From contig NZXB01000100.1 of assembly GCA_002701765.1 (NCBI GenBank), positions 2,685-11,648 of the forward strand: 8,964 nucleotides of DNA, written 5' to 3'. The position numbers and the translations under genes were made by a program. This DNA comes from Porticoccaceae bacterium. GTDB lineage: Bacteria > Pseudomonadota > Gammaproteobacteria > Pseudomonadales > Porticoccaceae. Under the pieces are notes generated by a model, which was not told the DNA's origin, searched no databases, and saw only the letters and a list, made by a program, of their open reading frames with translations. The first letter of the stretch is position 1. Each line of letters opens with the position of its first letter. This document shows, piece after piece, positions 1 to 8,190 of the stretch.

Positions 1-441
1 GTATATTGGTGGAATGTATTCTACTATCCATATAACGAAACGTTCGTGGCTCCACAATGGCATGATTATCTATTTTATTGGACTGGTTTTCTGGCTTTTT
101 CTTTAAGAATAGTGGCGTGGGGAAAAGCTCGAGATAAAGACTTTTTTGATATATCAATTACAACTAAAAATAGTGTCCTGAAAAAGTGTTGCGGTCTGTT
201 CTCTATTTGTTTAGCTATTACTGCATCTGCCACGGGACACTTTTGGTATAAACCCGTTTCAGAGATTCTCTTATCTCCAAAATGGTCGGACGAATTGAGC
301 CTTTGGCTGCCTTTTTGGCCACTCGAGCCATTTATACCACTCCTCCTTCTAGGTCTGGGCGTACTAATGTTAACCAAATCATATCAACAACCGATCAAGC
401 GCCCCATAGAGCAGGCTAATAAGCATACTCAAAGTCAATGA
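1..441 (+). CDS. Putative TRAP-type small permease (DctQ-like) membrane protein, 5' end outside window
   Basis: The frame is open from the first base, so this is the C-terminal 146 residues of a longer protein ending at TGA 439-441. A GTG at 46 could be read as a start but lies in the middle of a membrane-protein pattern, so I treat the gene as truncated by the window. Three hydrophobic segments are visible at about residues 23-41, 63-85 and 103-125 of the fragment, spaced about 40 residues apart. That matches TM2-TM4 of the four-helix TRAP small permease, and the final helix is preceded by SLWLPFWPLEPFIPL, resembling the 'PxWPxK..IP' entry to TM4 in that family. In TRAP systems this subunit works with the large permease (DctM) and a periplasmic binding protein in sodium-driven solute uptake. 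No DctM gene follows; the next gene is convergent. It could instead be another small polytopic membrane protein. The family call is from pattern memory only. Confidence 0.5.
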   Translation, partial: VYWWNVFYYPYNETFVAPQWHDYLFYWTGFLAFSLRIVAWGKARDKDFFDISITTKNSVLKKCCGLFSICLAITASATGHFWYKPVSEILLSPKWSDELSLWLPFWPLEPFIPLLLLGLGVLMLTKSYQQPIKRPIEQANKHTQSQ

Positions 442-520
442 TACCTTTTAATGGTTAATTGCCCGAGGCATGTTATCCACGCTATCGCAGCATCTTCATA
501 AGTGGGCTTGGTTGGTCAAC
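442..520. other. Convergent intergenic gap, no clear terminator
   Basis: This 79-nt gap lies between the tails of the TRAP-like gene and the MerR-like gene. The only foldable element I see is a short TGCC-CGA-GGCA hairpin near 463-473, without a T-run on either strand. No tRNA gene is present, although some relatives carry tRNA-Pro just after this merR-like gene. Confidence 0.4.
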
Positions 521-883
521 TCAAACTTTTGACTTAAGCCCTTCGAGAAGCTCCTCGAGCTCGATTATTGTCTGGTCTACCAATTGCTTGTAAGGCGTTG
601 CTTCTTGTTTGGAGCCTTCACCTTCTAGGCGTTGACGCGCACCACCAATGGTGAAACCTTGCTCGTATAAAAGCGACCTTATCTGACGAATCAGCACAAC
701 ATCCTGCCGCTTGTAGTACCTTCGATTACCGCGACGCTTAACCGGATTTAAACCTGGAAATTCTTGCTCCCAATATCGAAGTACGTGCGGCTTAACACCG
801 CAGAGATCGCTTACTTCTCCAATAGTAAAGTATCGCTTCCCAGGTATGACTGGCAGGACATTATTATTACTGGGTTCCAGCAT
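521..883 (-). CDS. MerR-family transcriptional regulator downstream of ihfA
   Basis: This 120-residue protein has a MerR-type winged helix-turn-helix at about residues 18-88. The signature starts [13 protein letters not shown], continues with [12 protein letters not shown], and has the wing [13 protein letters not shown] followed by the helix [19 protein letters not shown]. The C-terminal part (about 98-118) is a short amphipathic helix suited to antiparallel dimerisation. There is no cysteine-bearing metal loop or large effector domain; the only Cys (C28) sits inside the HTH, so the inducer, if any, cannot be guessed. In Pseudomonas-like genomes a small MerR regulator of this kind regularly follows ihfA, and its function is not established to my knowledge. 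Its ATG lies inside ihfA and the two frames overlap by 17 nt, with a weak AGGG ribosome site at 896-893, which suggests translational coupling. It ends in TGA at 521. Confidence 0.9.
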   Translation of the reverse strand: MLEPSNNNVLPVIPGKRYFTIGEVSDLCGVKPHVLRYWEQEFPGLNPVKRRGNRRYYKRQDVVLIRQIRSLLYEQGFTIGGARQRLEGEGSKQEATPYKQLVDQTIIELEELLEGLKSKV

Positions 884-1166
884 AGTTCTCTACCCTAGAT
901 CTCAACTTTTGACCTGGTTTAAACGTGACTACTCGTCTTGCTGCAATTGGAATTTCTTCGCCAGTCTTGGGGTTTCGTCCTGGCCTGCTGTTTTTGTCTC
1001 TTAGTTCGAAATTTCCAAATCCAGAGAGCTTAACATTGTCACCACTCTCTAGGGCCGAACCAATCTCCCCATAAAATTTTTCCACTATTTCTTTAGCTTC
1101 TCTTTTATTTAGACCTAGATCTTCAAAGAGCATTTCAGCCATTTCAGCTTTAGTTAGTGCACCCAT
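867..1166 (-). CDS. ihfA: Integration host factor subunit alpha
   Basis: This 99-residue HU/IHF-fold protein is nearly identical in layout to known IHF-alpha. It has the N-terminal helices ([20 protein letters not shown]), the core strand segment [14 protein letters not shown], and the DNA-intercalating beta-arm motif [13 protein letters not shown] with the conserved proline at residue 66. It ends in the C-terminal segment [22 protein letters not shown]-alpha pairs with IHF-beta (gene not in this window) to bend DNA sharply at WATCAA-N4-TTR sites in replication, recombination and transcription. The start MGALTKAE is like that of Pseudomonas. The best upstream GGAG is about 14 nt from the ATG, which is farther than usual. 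Unlike in E. coli, where pheT and ihfA nearly abut, 282 nt separate them here, so ihfA probably has its own promoter. It overlaps the following merR-like gene by 17 nt. Confidence 0.97.
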   Translation of the reverse strand: MGALTKAEMAEMLFEDLGLNKREAKEIVEKFYGEIGSALESGDNVKLSGFGNFELRDKNSRPGRNPKTGEEIPIAARRVVTFKPGQKLRSRVENYAGTQ

Positions 1167-1290
1167 AACGCTTAATTTCTCTCCATGTTGAGCGATGTCA
1201 GCTTCAGACGACTTACCTACCTGCAGATCTCAACGCTCGCGTCAGTCAAACAATCCAAAGCAGATTTTCTTGACGAATAGCTTGCGCGAA

Positions 1291-1319
1291 CTTTTACAAA
1301 ACGTCAAGTGCATAATCAA
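1291..1319 (-). promoter_or_regulatory. Candidate sigma70 promoter for ihfA
   Basis: On the minus strand TTGATT (1319-1314, 4/6 to TTGACA) is followed after exactly 17 nt by TAAAAG (1296-1291, 4/6 to TATAAT). Transcription would begin near 1284, giving a leader of roughly 118 nt before the ihfA ATG. The match is modest and other weak -35/-10 combinations exist nearby. The argument for it is mainly the optimal spacing and the long untranslated gap. Confidence 0.3.
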
Positions 1320-1326
1320 TTTTTAG
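1314..1326 (+). promoter_or_regulatory. Possible IHF binding site over the ihfA -35
   Basis: The plus-strand 13-mer AATCAATTTTTAG matches the IHF consensus WATCAA-N4-TTR at 8 of 9 defined positions, failing only at the second T of TTR. It overlaps the -35 of the candidate ihfA promoter. IHF represses its own alpha gene in E. coli, so a site here would fit autoregulation. One degenerate match in AT-rich DNA can be chance. Confidence 0.25.
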
Positions 1327-1448
1327 TGCTTGTAAACACCAAAGTTTTCGAGTTTTCAATTACACTAGGAAGGCATTTAAAAGCAAATATTAGGCTCGCA
1401 ATATTGACGATTGCATGAGTGTCACACCAGCCTTTAAATTATTTCAAG

Positions 1449-3824
1449 CTAAGAACGAAGTCTCGCTCCAAAGCGCAGATGCAAAATTTCCATGACTCGC
1501 TCGAGGGCGAGGTCAATTTCATTGTCGCTCAAGGTGCGATCCAGATTCTGAAATGTTAGAGTGATCCCCAAACTTTTCATATTCTGGGCGCTTTCTAACC
1601 CGTCAAAAACATCAAAAATAGTAGCATTAGTTAAGTTTTCTGCACCCGATTGACGGGCACAATTTACAATATCACCGGCTTTAATCTCTGATTTAACTAC
1701 CAAAGCAAGGTCTCGGCGTATCTCTGGGTATTTACTGAGTTCTTTGTGTGCTGGCAAACGATAATCACGAATGCAGTCAAGATCAATATGGAAAAGAAAT
1801 ATCGGGATGCCCAAGTTTAATTCGTTTTGCAGTTGCGGATGGAGCTGACCTACGCACCCAATTTCAGATCCATCGAACAGAATCGAGGCAGCTTGACCCG
1901 GATGCAGGGCTCCATGAGACAAAGGCACAAAATCAAATTGTTCAAACATTCTGGTAAGCATTATTAATGATTCAACGTCTCCCTTAATGTCGAAAAAATC
2001 ACTCACACCTCTATTTGCTGCCCACTCCATAGGGTTACGCTCGCCGCAAACTAACCCCGCCATCGCTTCATATGTTGAGATTTGCTCGGATACCTCAAAA
2101 AAGCACTGGCCAGTCTCAAATATCCTTATTCGAGACCGCTGTCTGTTTATATTGTATTGGGCTGTGCGCACTAAACCGGGCCAAAGGTTAGTCCGCATCA
2201 CTGACATATCCTTGGAAAGGGGATTGCTCAGGGAAACCCCCACGCGCTCTGGCTCAAGCAACTTTTGCAGTTTGGAGTCAACGAAACTATAAGTTATGAC
2301 ATCTCTATAGCCACGGGTGATTAAACAATTAGCCAATTTAGAAACGCTATTAAGAGTTTCTGTACCTGATTCAATCACTAATGCTGCAGTTGATGCAGAA
2401 GCTGGGATATTGTTATAACCAAATATTCGTGCTATTTCTTCTATCAAATCCTGCTCTAATTTCAGATCAGTCCGCCATGATGGAGGCTCCCAAACACTAA
2501 TGAGTTTATCTTTCGATAACTGATTAACTCCCAATCGAATTAATATGTCCTCTATAATCGGGAAATCGATTTCTACCCCCAATAGTTTGCTGACATTCGC
2601 GTGCTGCAACTTAATTTTCGGTAGTCTCGGTAAATTCTGAGAAGACTCTTGGAGAACAACTGGGCCCGCCTGTCCGCCACAAATGCTTATCACTAGAGCA
2701 GTGGCTCGCTCCATCGCTGCGACTTGAAGGGCTGAATCAACGCCTCGCTCAAATCGATGAGACGATTCAGTGTGCTTGCCAAAAAAACGAGCTTTTGACC
2801 CAATTGGTATCGGGTTAAACCATGCGGCTTCAAGCACTATCTCGTCTGTAGTTTCTGATACGGCAGAATCTTTGCCTCCCATTATACCCGCAATCGCCAG
2901 AGGTGTATGTTCATCAGCAATTACCAGTGTTGTTTCATCTAATAAAATCTCTGTGTCATCAAGCAAGCATAGTGTCTCATTTTCACCCATACGAACAACT
3001 ATTCCATCAGTCAATTTGGAGCGGTCAAACGCATGCATGGGTTGGCCTAGCTCTAACATTACATAGTTGGTAACATCTACGATCGGGCTCAAACATCTCA
3101 GTCCAGATCGACGAAGCTTTTCCTGCATCCAGATTGGCGTTTTCCGAGACGAGTCTATCCCTCGAATCACTCGCCCCACATATCGGCCGCATGCGTCACT
3201 TTCTATAACTACTTGGAACTTATCCTCAATCGTTGGCTCAACCGGCTGGCAATCTATCTCTTTGACATACGATTTATTAAGTACACCAACCTCGCGAGCA
3301 AGGCCGGTAATACTTAGACAGTCTCCCCTATTTGGAGTAAGATCAATCTCAAGGATTTTGTCGTTTAAATCAAGGTAGTCCGCAAGTAGCATTCCAACCT
3401 GTGCGTCCTCGGGTAATTCCCACAACCCAGAGTTATCATCTCCCAACTGCAATTCTGTCTGAGCACATAGCATTCCATGCGACTCTATGCCTCTAATGGA
3501 ACTTCGTTCTATTTTTATATTTTCAGGGAGTATCGACCCCGTTTGGGCAAATGGTATCTTCATCCCAATGCTCAAATTGGCCGCACCACAAACTACTTCA
3601 GATATTTCTCCATTAAGACCTTGCACATCGCATATGCTGAGTTTGTTCGAAGCAGGATGATTCCGAAGTGCGAGAATCTTACCCACCACAACTGCTCCAG
3701 CAATTTTCCCCACTGACTTTACCGAATCCACTTCAAGTCCAGCCATAGTGAGTTGCGCCGTCAGTGATTCGGTATCAATATCAGGGCTAACAATTTCTCG
3801 CAACCAAAGCTCACTGATCTTCAT
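1449..3824 (-). CDS. pheT: Phenylalanyl-tRNA synthetase beta subunit
   Basis: This is a full-length bacterial PheT of 791 residues (E. coli about 795). Domains in order: an N-terminal segment (MKISELWLREIV), an EMAP/OB-fold tRNA-binding domain at about 39-148 (HPASNKLSICDV, VVCGAANL, RGIESHGMLCA), and the core segment LTPNRGDCLSITGLAREV. Next come the B3/B4 editing domain (GQPMHAFD, MGGKDSAV, IVLEAAWFNP, SSHRFERGVDSALQ), the B5 domain around 400-475, and a catalytic-like core without synthetase activity. The C-terminal FDX-ACB domain (about 697-790) includes YPEIRRDLALVV and TFQNLDRTLSD and ends FGARLR. It forms the alpha2-beta2 enzyme with PheS, charges tRNA-Phe and edits Tyr-tRNA-Phe. It starts 12 nt after pheS, with an AAAGGGA ribosome site (3838-3832) that overlaps the pheS stop codon, so the two subunits are probably translationally coupled. 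It ends in TAG. Confidence 0.98.
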   Translation of the reverse strand: MKISELWLREIVSPDIDTESLTAQLTMAGLEVDSVKSVGKIAGAVVVGKILALRNHPASNKLSICDVQGLNGEISEVVCGAANLSIGMKIPFAQTGSILPENIKIERSSIRGIESHGMLCAQTELQLGDDNSGLWELPEDAQVGMLLADYLDLNDKILEIDLTPNRGDCLSITGLAREVGVLNKSYVKEIDCQPVEPTIEDKFQVVIESDACGRYVGRVIRGIDSSRKTPIWMQEKLRRSGLRCLSPIVDVTNYVMLELGQPMHAFDRSKLTDGIVVRMGENETLCLLDDTEILLDETTLVIADEHTPLAIAGIMGGKDSAVSETTDEIVLEAAWFNPIPIGSKARFFGKHTESSHRFERGVDSALQVAAMERATALVISICGGQAGPVVLQESSQNLPRLPKIKLQHANVSKLLGVEIDFPIIEDILIRLGVNQLSKDKLISVWEPPSWRTDLKLEQDLIEEIARIFGYNNIPASASTAALVIESGTETLNSVSKLANCLITRGYRDVITYSFVDSKLQKLLEPERVGVSLSNPLSKDMSVMRTNLWPGLVRTAQYNINRQRSRIRIFETGQCFFEVSEQISTYEAMAGLVCGERNPMEWAANRGVSDFFDIKGDVESLIMLTRMFEQFDFVPLSHGALHPGQAASILFDGSEIGCVGQLHPQLQNELNLGIPIFLFHIDLDCIRDYRLPAHKELSKYPEIRRDLALVVKSEIKAGDIVNCARQSGAENLTNATIFDVFDGLESAQNMKSLGITLTFQNLDRTLSDNEIDLALERVMEILHLRFGARLRS

Positions 3825-3836
3825 AAACGCTTCCCT

Positions 3837-4886
<1,050 letters not shown>

Positions 4887-4900
4887 TTATGACTAATTGG

Positions 4901-4948
4901 AAAAAGCAGATAGCCTGTTCTCCTGAGTTCAGGCGCCACCAGGCTACC
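4901..4948 (-). terminator. Attenuator- or terminator-like stem-loop before pheS
   Basis: In the operon sense, GGTAGCCTG (4948-4940) pairs with CAGGCTATC (4917-4909): nine pairs with one G-U. Inside the loop CCTG-AACT-CAGG (4933-4922) forms a second small stem. A TTTTT run follows at 4905-4901, three bases after the outer stem. In E. coli pheST is controlled by attenuation in this same gap, through the Phe-rich PheM leader peptide. No Phe-rich reading frame exists here, so this may be a partial terminator or another kind of control. Confidence 0.5.
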
Positions 4949-4970
4949 CCTTAGACTGAGATAACCCGCT

Positions 4971-5327
4971 TTAAGCCAAAGCGTTTTTTGCTTGCTCTAC
5001 CACCACATGAAAGGCTTCTTTATCATGCACAGCCAGATCGGCGAGCACGCGTCGATCTAATTCTACGCCAGCCTTTTGAAGACCATTCATAAGCTTGCTG
5101 TATGACAACCCCTCAACTCGCGATTGGGCGTTGATTCTAGTGATCCACAGTCGCCTAAATGTCCGTTTTTTAACTCGACGATCACGATAAGCATACTGCC
5201 CAGCCTTGGTAACAGCCTGAACAGCTACTCTAAAGACTCTGCTTCGCGCACCATAGTATCCCTTGGCTTGCTTTAATATCTTTTTGTGTTTTCGATTAGC
5301 TTCAACACCGCGTTTCACACGAGGCAT
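4971..5327 (-). CDS. rplT: 50S ribosomal protein L20
   Basis: At 118 residues this is the exact usual length for L20. The very basic N-terminal arm ([20 protein letters not shown]) is followed by [38 protein letters not shown] and the globular C-terminal part [23 protein letters not shown]20 binds 23S rRNA early in 50S assembly and, in E. coli, represses translation of rpmI-rplT by binding an mRNA site that mimics its rRNA target. The start is clear: AGGAG at 5338-5334 with 6-nt spacing to ATG. It follows rpmI by 32 nt, so the two are almost certainly co-translated. It ends in TAA and is followed by a 120-nt gap before pheS. Confidence 0.99.
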   Translation of the reverse strand: MPRVKRGVEANRKHKKILKQAKGYYGARSRVFRVAVQAVTKAGQYAYRDRRVKKRTFRRLWITRINAQSRVEGLSYSKLMNGLQKAGVELDRRVLADLAVHDKEAFHVVVEQAKNALA

Positions 5328-5359
5328 AGTTCTCTCCTACTATTCCAAGATTATATTGG

Positions 5360-5554
5360 TTAACAACTTCTCAACATGCGATCTACCCGCGGAGAATCTG
5401 AAGCTCCAAGAATTCGTGTACCTCTTAATTTTCTTTTACGTTTAGTCGACATTTTAGTTAGGATATGGCTCTTGTGCTGACGTTTATGCTTGTATCCAGC
5501 AGCAGACTTCTTGAACCGTTTAGCGGCCCCACTATGGGACTTTACCTTTGGCAT
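5360..5554 (-). CDS. rpmI: 50S ribosomal protein L35
   Basis: The true start is the ATG at 5554, not the upstream in-frame ATG at 5599. It gives the canonical N-terminus [20 protein letters not shown] and a 64-residue protein (family about 65), and a GGAG ribosome site (5565-5562) stands 7 nt before it. The remaining sequence, with [16 protein letters not shown] and the C-terminal SPRVDRML, is typical and resembles Pseudomonas L35 more than that of E. coli. L35 is a small basic protein of the large ribosomal subunit. It lies 68 nt after infC and 32 nt before rplT, an order conserved across bacteria. In E. coli its translation is repressed by L20 through structures formed with upstream mRNA; I could not identify the equivalent structure here. 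Confidence 0.98.
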   Translation of the reverse strand: MPKVKSHSGAAKRFKKSAAGYKHKRQHKSHILTKMSTKRKRKLRGTRILGASDSPRVDRMLRSC

Positions 5555-5563
5555 TTCAATACT

Positions 5564-5573
5564 CCAATATTGG
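5564..5573. repeat. 10-bp palindrome overlapping the rpmI ribosome site
   Basis: CCAATATTGG is a perfect palindrome directly upstream of rpmI. Its last two G residues on the minus strand are the first two of the GGAG ribosome site. As RNA it could form only a weak CCA/TGG stem with a 4-nt loop. It might modestly shield the ribosome site, or be chance. Confidence 0.4.
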
Positions 5574-5622
5574 AAATTCACTAATGTATACACAAACAAT
5601 GACTAAAAAGTAGGTTTGCCCC

Positions 5623-6150
5623 TCACCCTTTTTTACTTTTGGGAGCAAATACCATAGTCATCTGACGACCTTCTAACTTTGGATATTGCTCGACTTGGGC
5701 TATGTTCTCCAGATCATGCTCTATCCGTTTGACCATCGCAATCCCGAGGTCTTGATGCGCCATTTCCCTTCCTCTGAAGCGAAGCGTGATCTTGGCTTTG
5801 TCACCATTTTCGAGAAAACGGGTAACGTTCCTAAGTTTTATCTGATAGTCCCCTTCGTCAGTCCCTGGGCGAAATTTCATTTCTTTAACTTGGGTCTGCT
5901 TCTGCTTTTTCTTTTGCATTGCAGTTTTTTTCTTTAAATCAAAGACATGCTTACCATAGTCCATGATCTTACAAACTGGTGGTTCGGCATCTGGTGATAT
6001 TTCAACCAGGTCCATTGTTTTCTCTCTCGCCAAATCCAAGGCCTGCTGCAGACCAACTATACCAACTTGAGTTCCATCATCACTGACAAGTCTCACTGTT
6101 GAAGCTTCAATGTCTTCGTTTAGCCGCAAACGCTTGCTATCTTTTTTAAT
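5623..6150 (-). CDS. infC: Translation initiation factor IF-3 with AUU start codon
   Basis: The product is 175 residues (E. coli 180). The N-domain contains [26 protein letters not shown] and the signature [22 protein letters not shown] lysine-rich linker ([15 protein letters not shown]) leads to the C-domain with [38 protein letters not shown] and [14 protein letters not shown]3 binds the 30S subunit, checks the start codon and keeps subunits apart. No ATG, GTG or TTG occurs in frame upstream of the core except TTG at 6129, which would leave a single residue before RLNED. ATT at 6150 follows AGGAG (6157-6153) and gives the expected leader M-KKDSKRL. An AUU start is the known infC hallmark, letting IF3 repress its own synthesis. 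The SD-to-ATT spacing (2 nt) is tight. The SD overlaps the thrS stop codon, and thrS ends 5 nt before the start. Confidence 0.95.
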   Translation of the reverse strand: MKKDSKRLRLNEDIEASTVRLVSDDGTQVGIVGLQQALDLAREKTMDLVEISPDAEPPVCKIMDYGKHVFDLKKKTAMQKKKQKQTQVKEMKFRPGTDEGDYQIKLRNVTRFLENGDKAKITLRFRGREMAHQDLGIAMVKRIEHDLENIAQVEQYPKLEGRQMTMVFAPKSKKG

Positions 6151-6157
6151 AACTCCT
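6148..6157 (-). promoter_or_regulatory. infC ribosome site and AUU start, overlapping the thrS stop
   Basis: AGGAG (6157-6153), two bases, then ATT (6150-6148). The thrS TAG occupies 6158-6156, so it shares two bases with this ribosome site, which suggests that termination of thrS translation feeds ribosomes to infC. The near-cognate start is the point of IF3 autocontrol in known bacteria; its role here is inferred from the family. Confidence 0.8.
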
Positions 6158-8090
6158 ACTCCGCTGAACTATCTAGTCGACCAAGCTGCTTAATACCCTC
6201 TTCCAGAATATACAAGACCTCATCTAGTGTCTTTTTACCCAAGTCTGTTCCGTCGCGAGAACGCACAGAAACTGTCCTACTATCCTTCTCTCTCTCACCG
6301 ACCACAAGAATGAAAGGAACCCTACTCATAGAGTGCTCGCGGATTTTAAAGCCGATCTTCTCGTTTCTCAAGTCCGAAGTGACTCTAAAGCCCTTATTAC
6401 GCAATGATTTTGTAATTTCTTTGCAATATTCTATCTGCTCTCCTGTAATATTTGCTACAACAGCTTGATCGGGTGACAGCCAGATGGGAAAAGCACCTTC
6501 ATAATGCTCTATCAATATACCTATGAATCTCTCCAGCGAACCAAAAAGTGCACGGTGCAACATCACCGGGCGCTTCTCTCGACCACCGGTGTCATCAACA
6601 TAGGTAATATCAAAGCGTTCAGGCAAATTCATGTCGACTTGTAAGGTACCACATTGCCAGTCACGCCCAATGGCATCTCTAAGAACGAATTCCAATTTGG
6701 GACCATAAAATGCGCCCTCACCCGGATACAGCACATAATCCAACCCCATAACCCCTAACGCATTACTGAGTGCATTTTCAAGTTTATCCCAAACTTCATC
6801 AGTGCCTATGCGCTTCTCTGGCCGTGTTGAAAGTTTAATCACTACATCCTCAAAACCAAAATCTTTGTAAATATCCAAAACTAGATCAATAACATCTATG
6901 CATTCCTGTTCCATCTGTTCTTCGGTACAATAAATGTGCGCGTCATCTTGCGTGAAGTGTCGAACACGCATCAACCCATGCAGCGAACCTGAGGGCTCAT
7001 AACGATGAACTTTTCCAAATTCGGCCATCCGAATGGGTAAATCACGGTAGCTCTTCAAACCTTGCGAGAACATAGACACCGAACCCGGACAATTCATTGG
7101 CTTGAGTGCAAAAATGCGTTCATCCTCTGTCTGAGTCAAGAACATGTTTTCTCGGTAGTTAAACCAATGGCCCGAAGTTTCCCAGAGACTACGATCCATA
7201 ACATCTGGCGTATTTACCTCGACATAGCCAGCATCTTCCTGGCGTCTGCGCATATAGTCAAGAAGCTGCAAAAACAGTGTCCAGCCCTTTGGATGCCAAA
7301 AAACTGATCCGGGTGCATCATCGCTAAAATGAAATAGGTCAAGCTTCTTATTTAGCTTTCGGTGGTCGCGCTTCTCAGCTTCTTCAATGCGATGAAGGTA
7401 GGCTTTTAGATCTTTTTTATTAGCCCAAGCTGTCCCATAGATGCGCTGAAGCATTTCATTGTTGTGGTCCCCACGCCAATATGCACCAGCTACCTTCGTT
7501 AACTTAAAAACCCCCAACTTCCCAGTCGCAGGCACGTGGGGTCCACGGCAAAGATCGACAAATTCACCCTGCCGGTATAGGCTGATCGTTTCGTTAGCGG
7601 GAATACTTTGGATGATTTCTGCCTTGTAATCTTCTCCTATACTGTTGAAGAAATCCCTAGCTTCATCGCGATCCCACTCTTCCCTCGTTATAACATGATC
7701 TTGCTTAGCTAACTCGCCCATGCACTCCTCTATCGCCTCCAAGTCTTCCGGCGTAAAAGGTCGCTCAAATGCAAAATCATAGTAAAATCCATCCGCTATA
7801 ACCGGGCCGATGGTAACTTGCGCTGATGGAAATAATTGCTTTACCGCCATAGCCATCAGATGAGCTGTAGAGTGTCGGATGATAAATAAACCTTCAGGAG
7901 AACGATCGGTCAAAATAGTTAATCGGGCATCGCTGTGGATTATGAAATCAGCGTCCACTTGCCTGCCATCCACGAGTCCAGCGATCGTCGCCTTCGCCAG
8001 ACCTGTTCCTATATCTTTGGCAACATTTTTCACAGAGATAGAGCTTGCAAACGTGCGCCGCGAGTTATCAGGAAGTGTTACTGTAATCAT
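6156..8090 (-). CDS. thrS: Threonyl-tRNA synthetase
   Basis: This complete 644-residue ThrRS (E. coli 642) has the TGS domain at about 1-62. The N2 editing domain follows, with the HxxxH pair H73/H77 (RHSTAHLMA) plus C181 and H185 ([13 protein letters not shown]), which hydrolyses Ser-tRNA-Thr. The class II catalytic core shows the three zinc ligands C334 (MNCPGSV), H385 (DDAHIYC) and H512 (MLHRALFGS), the motif 2 stretch [20 protein letters not shown], and motif 3 around [11 protein letters not shown]. The C-terminal anticodon-binding domain starts near 545 ([11 protein letters not shown]) and includes [19 protein letters not shown]. The ATG at 8090 has AAAGGA (8103-8098) seven bases upstream. 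In E. coli ThrRS represses its own mRNA through a tRNA-like operator; the leader here has foldable repeats but no anticodon-like loop that I can assign. infC begins 5 nt after its stop. Confidence 0.99.
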   Translation of the reverse strand: MITVTLPDNSRRTFASSISVKNVAKDIGTGLAKATIAGLVDGRQVDADFIIHSDARLTILTDRSPEGLFIIRHSTAHLMAMAVKQLFPSAQVTIGPVIADGFYYDFAFERPFTPEDLEAIEECMGELAKQDHVITREEWDRDEARDFFNSIGEDYKAEIIQSIPANETISLYRQGEFVDLCRGPHVPATGKLGVFKLTKVAGAYWRGDHNNEMLQRIYGTAWANKKDLKAYLHRIEEAEKRDHRKLNKKLDLFHFSDDAPGSVFWHPKGWTLFLQLLDYMRRRQEDAGYVEVNTPDVMDRSLWETSGHWFNYRENMFLTQTEDERIFALKPMNCPGSVSMFSQGLKSYRDLPIRMAEFGKVHRYEPSGSLHGLMRVRHFTQDDAHIYCTEEQMEQECIDVIDLVLDIYKDFGFEDVVIKLSTRPEKRIGTDEVWDKLENALSNALGVMGLDYVLYPGEGAFYGPKLEFVLRDAIGRDWQCGTLQVDMNLPERFDITYVDDTGGREKRPVMLHRALFGSLERFIGILIEHYEGAFPIWLSPDQAVVANITGEQIEYCKEITKSLRNKGFRVTSDLRNEKIGFKIREHSMSRVPFILVVGEREKDSRTVSVRSRDGTDLGKKTLDEVLYILEEGIKQLGRLDSSAE

Positions 8091-8120
8091 GCTTAAATCC
8101 TTTCAAATTGATTTCGGACG

Positions 8121-8130
8121 CTAGCGCTAG
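8121..8130. repeat. 10-bp palindrome in the thrS leader
   Basis: CTAGCGCTAG is a perfect palindrome about 30 nt before the thrS start codon, downstream of the candidate promoter. It could be a regulator site or part of a leader structure. One such palindrome in about 200 nt is not far above chance. Confidence 0.35.
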
Positions 8131-8135
8131 GCAAA

Positions 8136-8190
8136 GAGACCGCACATAATAGCTACTAACCGCTCCAAACTGGAAATTTTACTCGGTCTC
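8136..8190. repeat. 7-bp inverted repeat spanning the thrS promoter and leader
   Basis: GAGACCG (8136-8142) and CGGTCTC (8184-8190) on the plus strand are perfect inverted copies separated by 41 nt. On the minus strand the promoter-distal arm is also the 3' half of a small GTCT-TCGG-AGAC hairpin (8197-8186), so the two pairings exclude each other if both are transcribed. With the candidate promoter below, one arm lies in the spacer and would not be in the RNA. Confidence 0.35.

Larger units (their letters stand above)
1167..1448 (-). other. Long pheT-ihfA intergenic region
   Basis: These 282 nt carry no convincing ORF on either strand and no tRNA. Read in the operon direction they hold, in order: a weak nested fold just after the pheT stop (outer AGGCT/AGCCT, inner GCAAT/ATTGC with a 7-nt loop), a hairpin TTTGGTG-8nt-CACTAAA at 1343-1322 (one G-U pair), a candidate promoter and IHF-like site (listed separately), and a perfect 7-bp inverted repeat CTTGACG/CGTCAAG at 1269-1275 and 1302-1308. 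No GC-rich stem followed by a T-run is evident, so I see no strong intrinsic terminator for pheT. Confidence 0.5.

Noticed and set aside
442..520. A tRNA-Pro gene after the merR-like gene, as in some Pseudomonas genomes
   Set aside because: I read both strands of the gap and found no tRNA-like acceptor or T-arm sequence; the gap is also too short to hold a tRNA with flanks.
1167..1448. A small RNA gene in the pheT-ihfA gap
   Set aside because: The hairpins present are short and AT-rich, there is no terminator with a T-run, and no known RNA family is recognisable. The gap is better described as a leader or promoter region.
1748..3716. Several plus-strand ORFs of 69-103 codons inside pheT
   Set aside because: They lie antisense within a conserved full-length PheT and show no domain-like sequence.
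5555..5599. Upstream ATG at 5599 as the rpmI start
   Set aside because: It adds 15 residues not found in L35. The ATG at 5554 has a GGAG at ideal spacing and gives the canonical MPKV start.
5686..5937. Plus-strand 83-codon ORF with a hydrophobic C-terminus
   Set aside because: It is antisense to the lysine-rich linker of infC; AAA/AAG codons read backwards give Phe/Leu runs that imitate a membrane segment.
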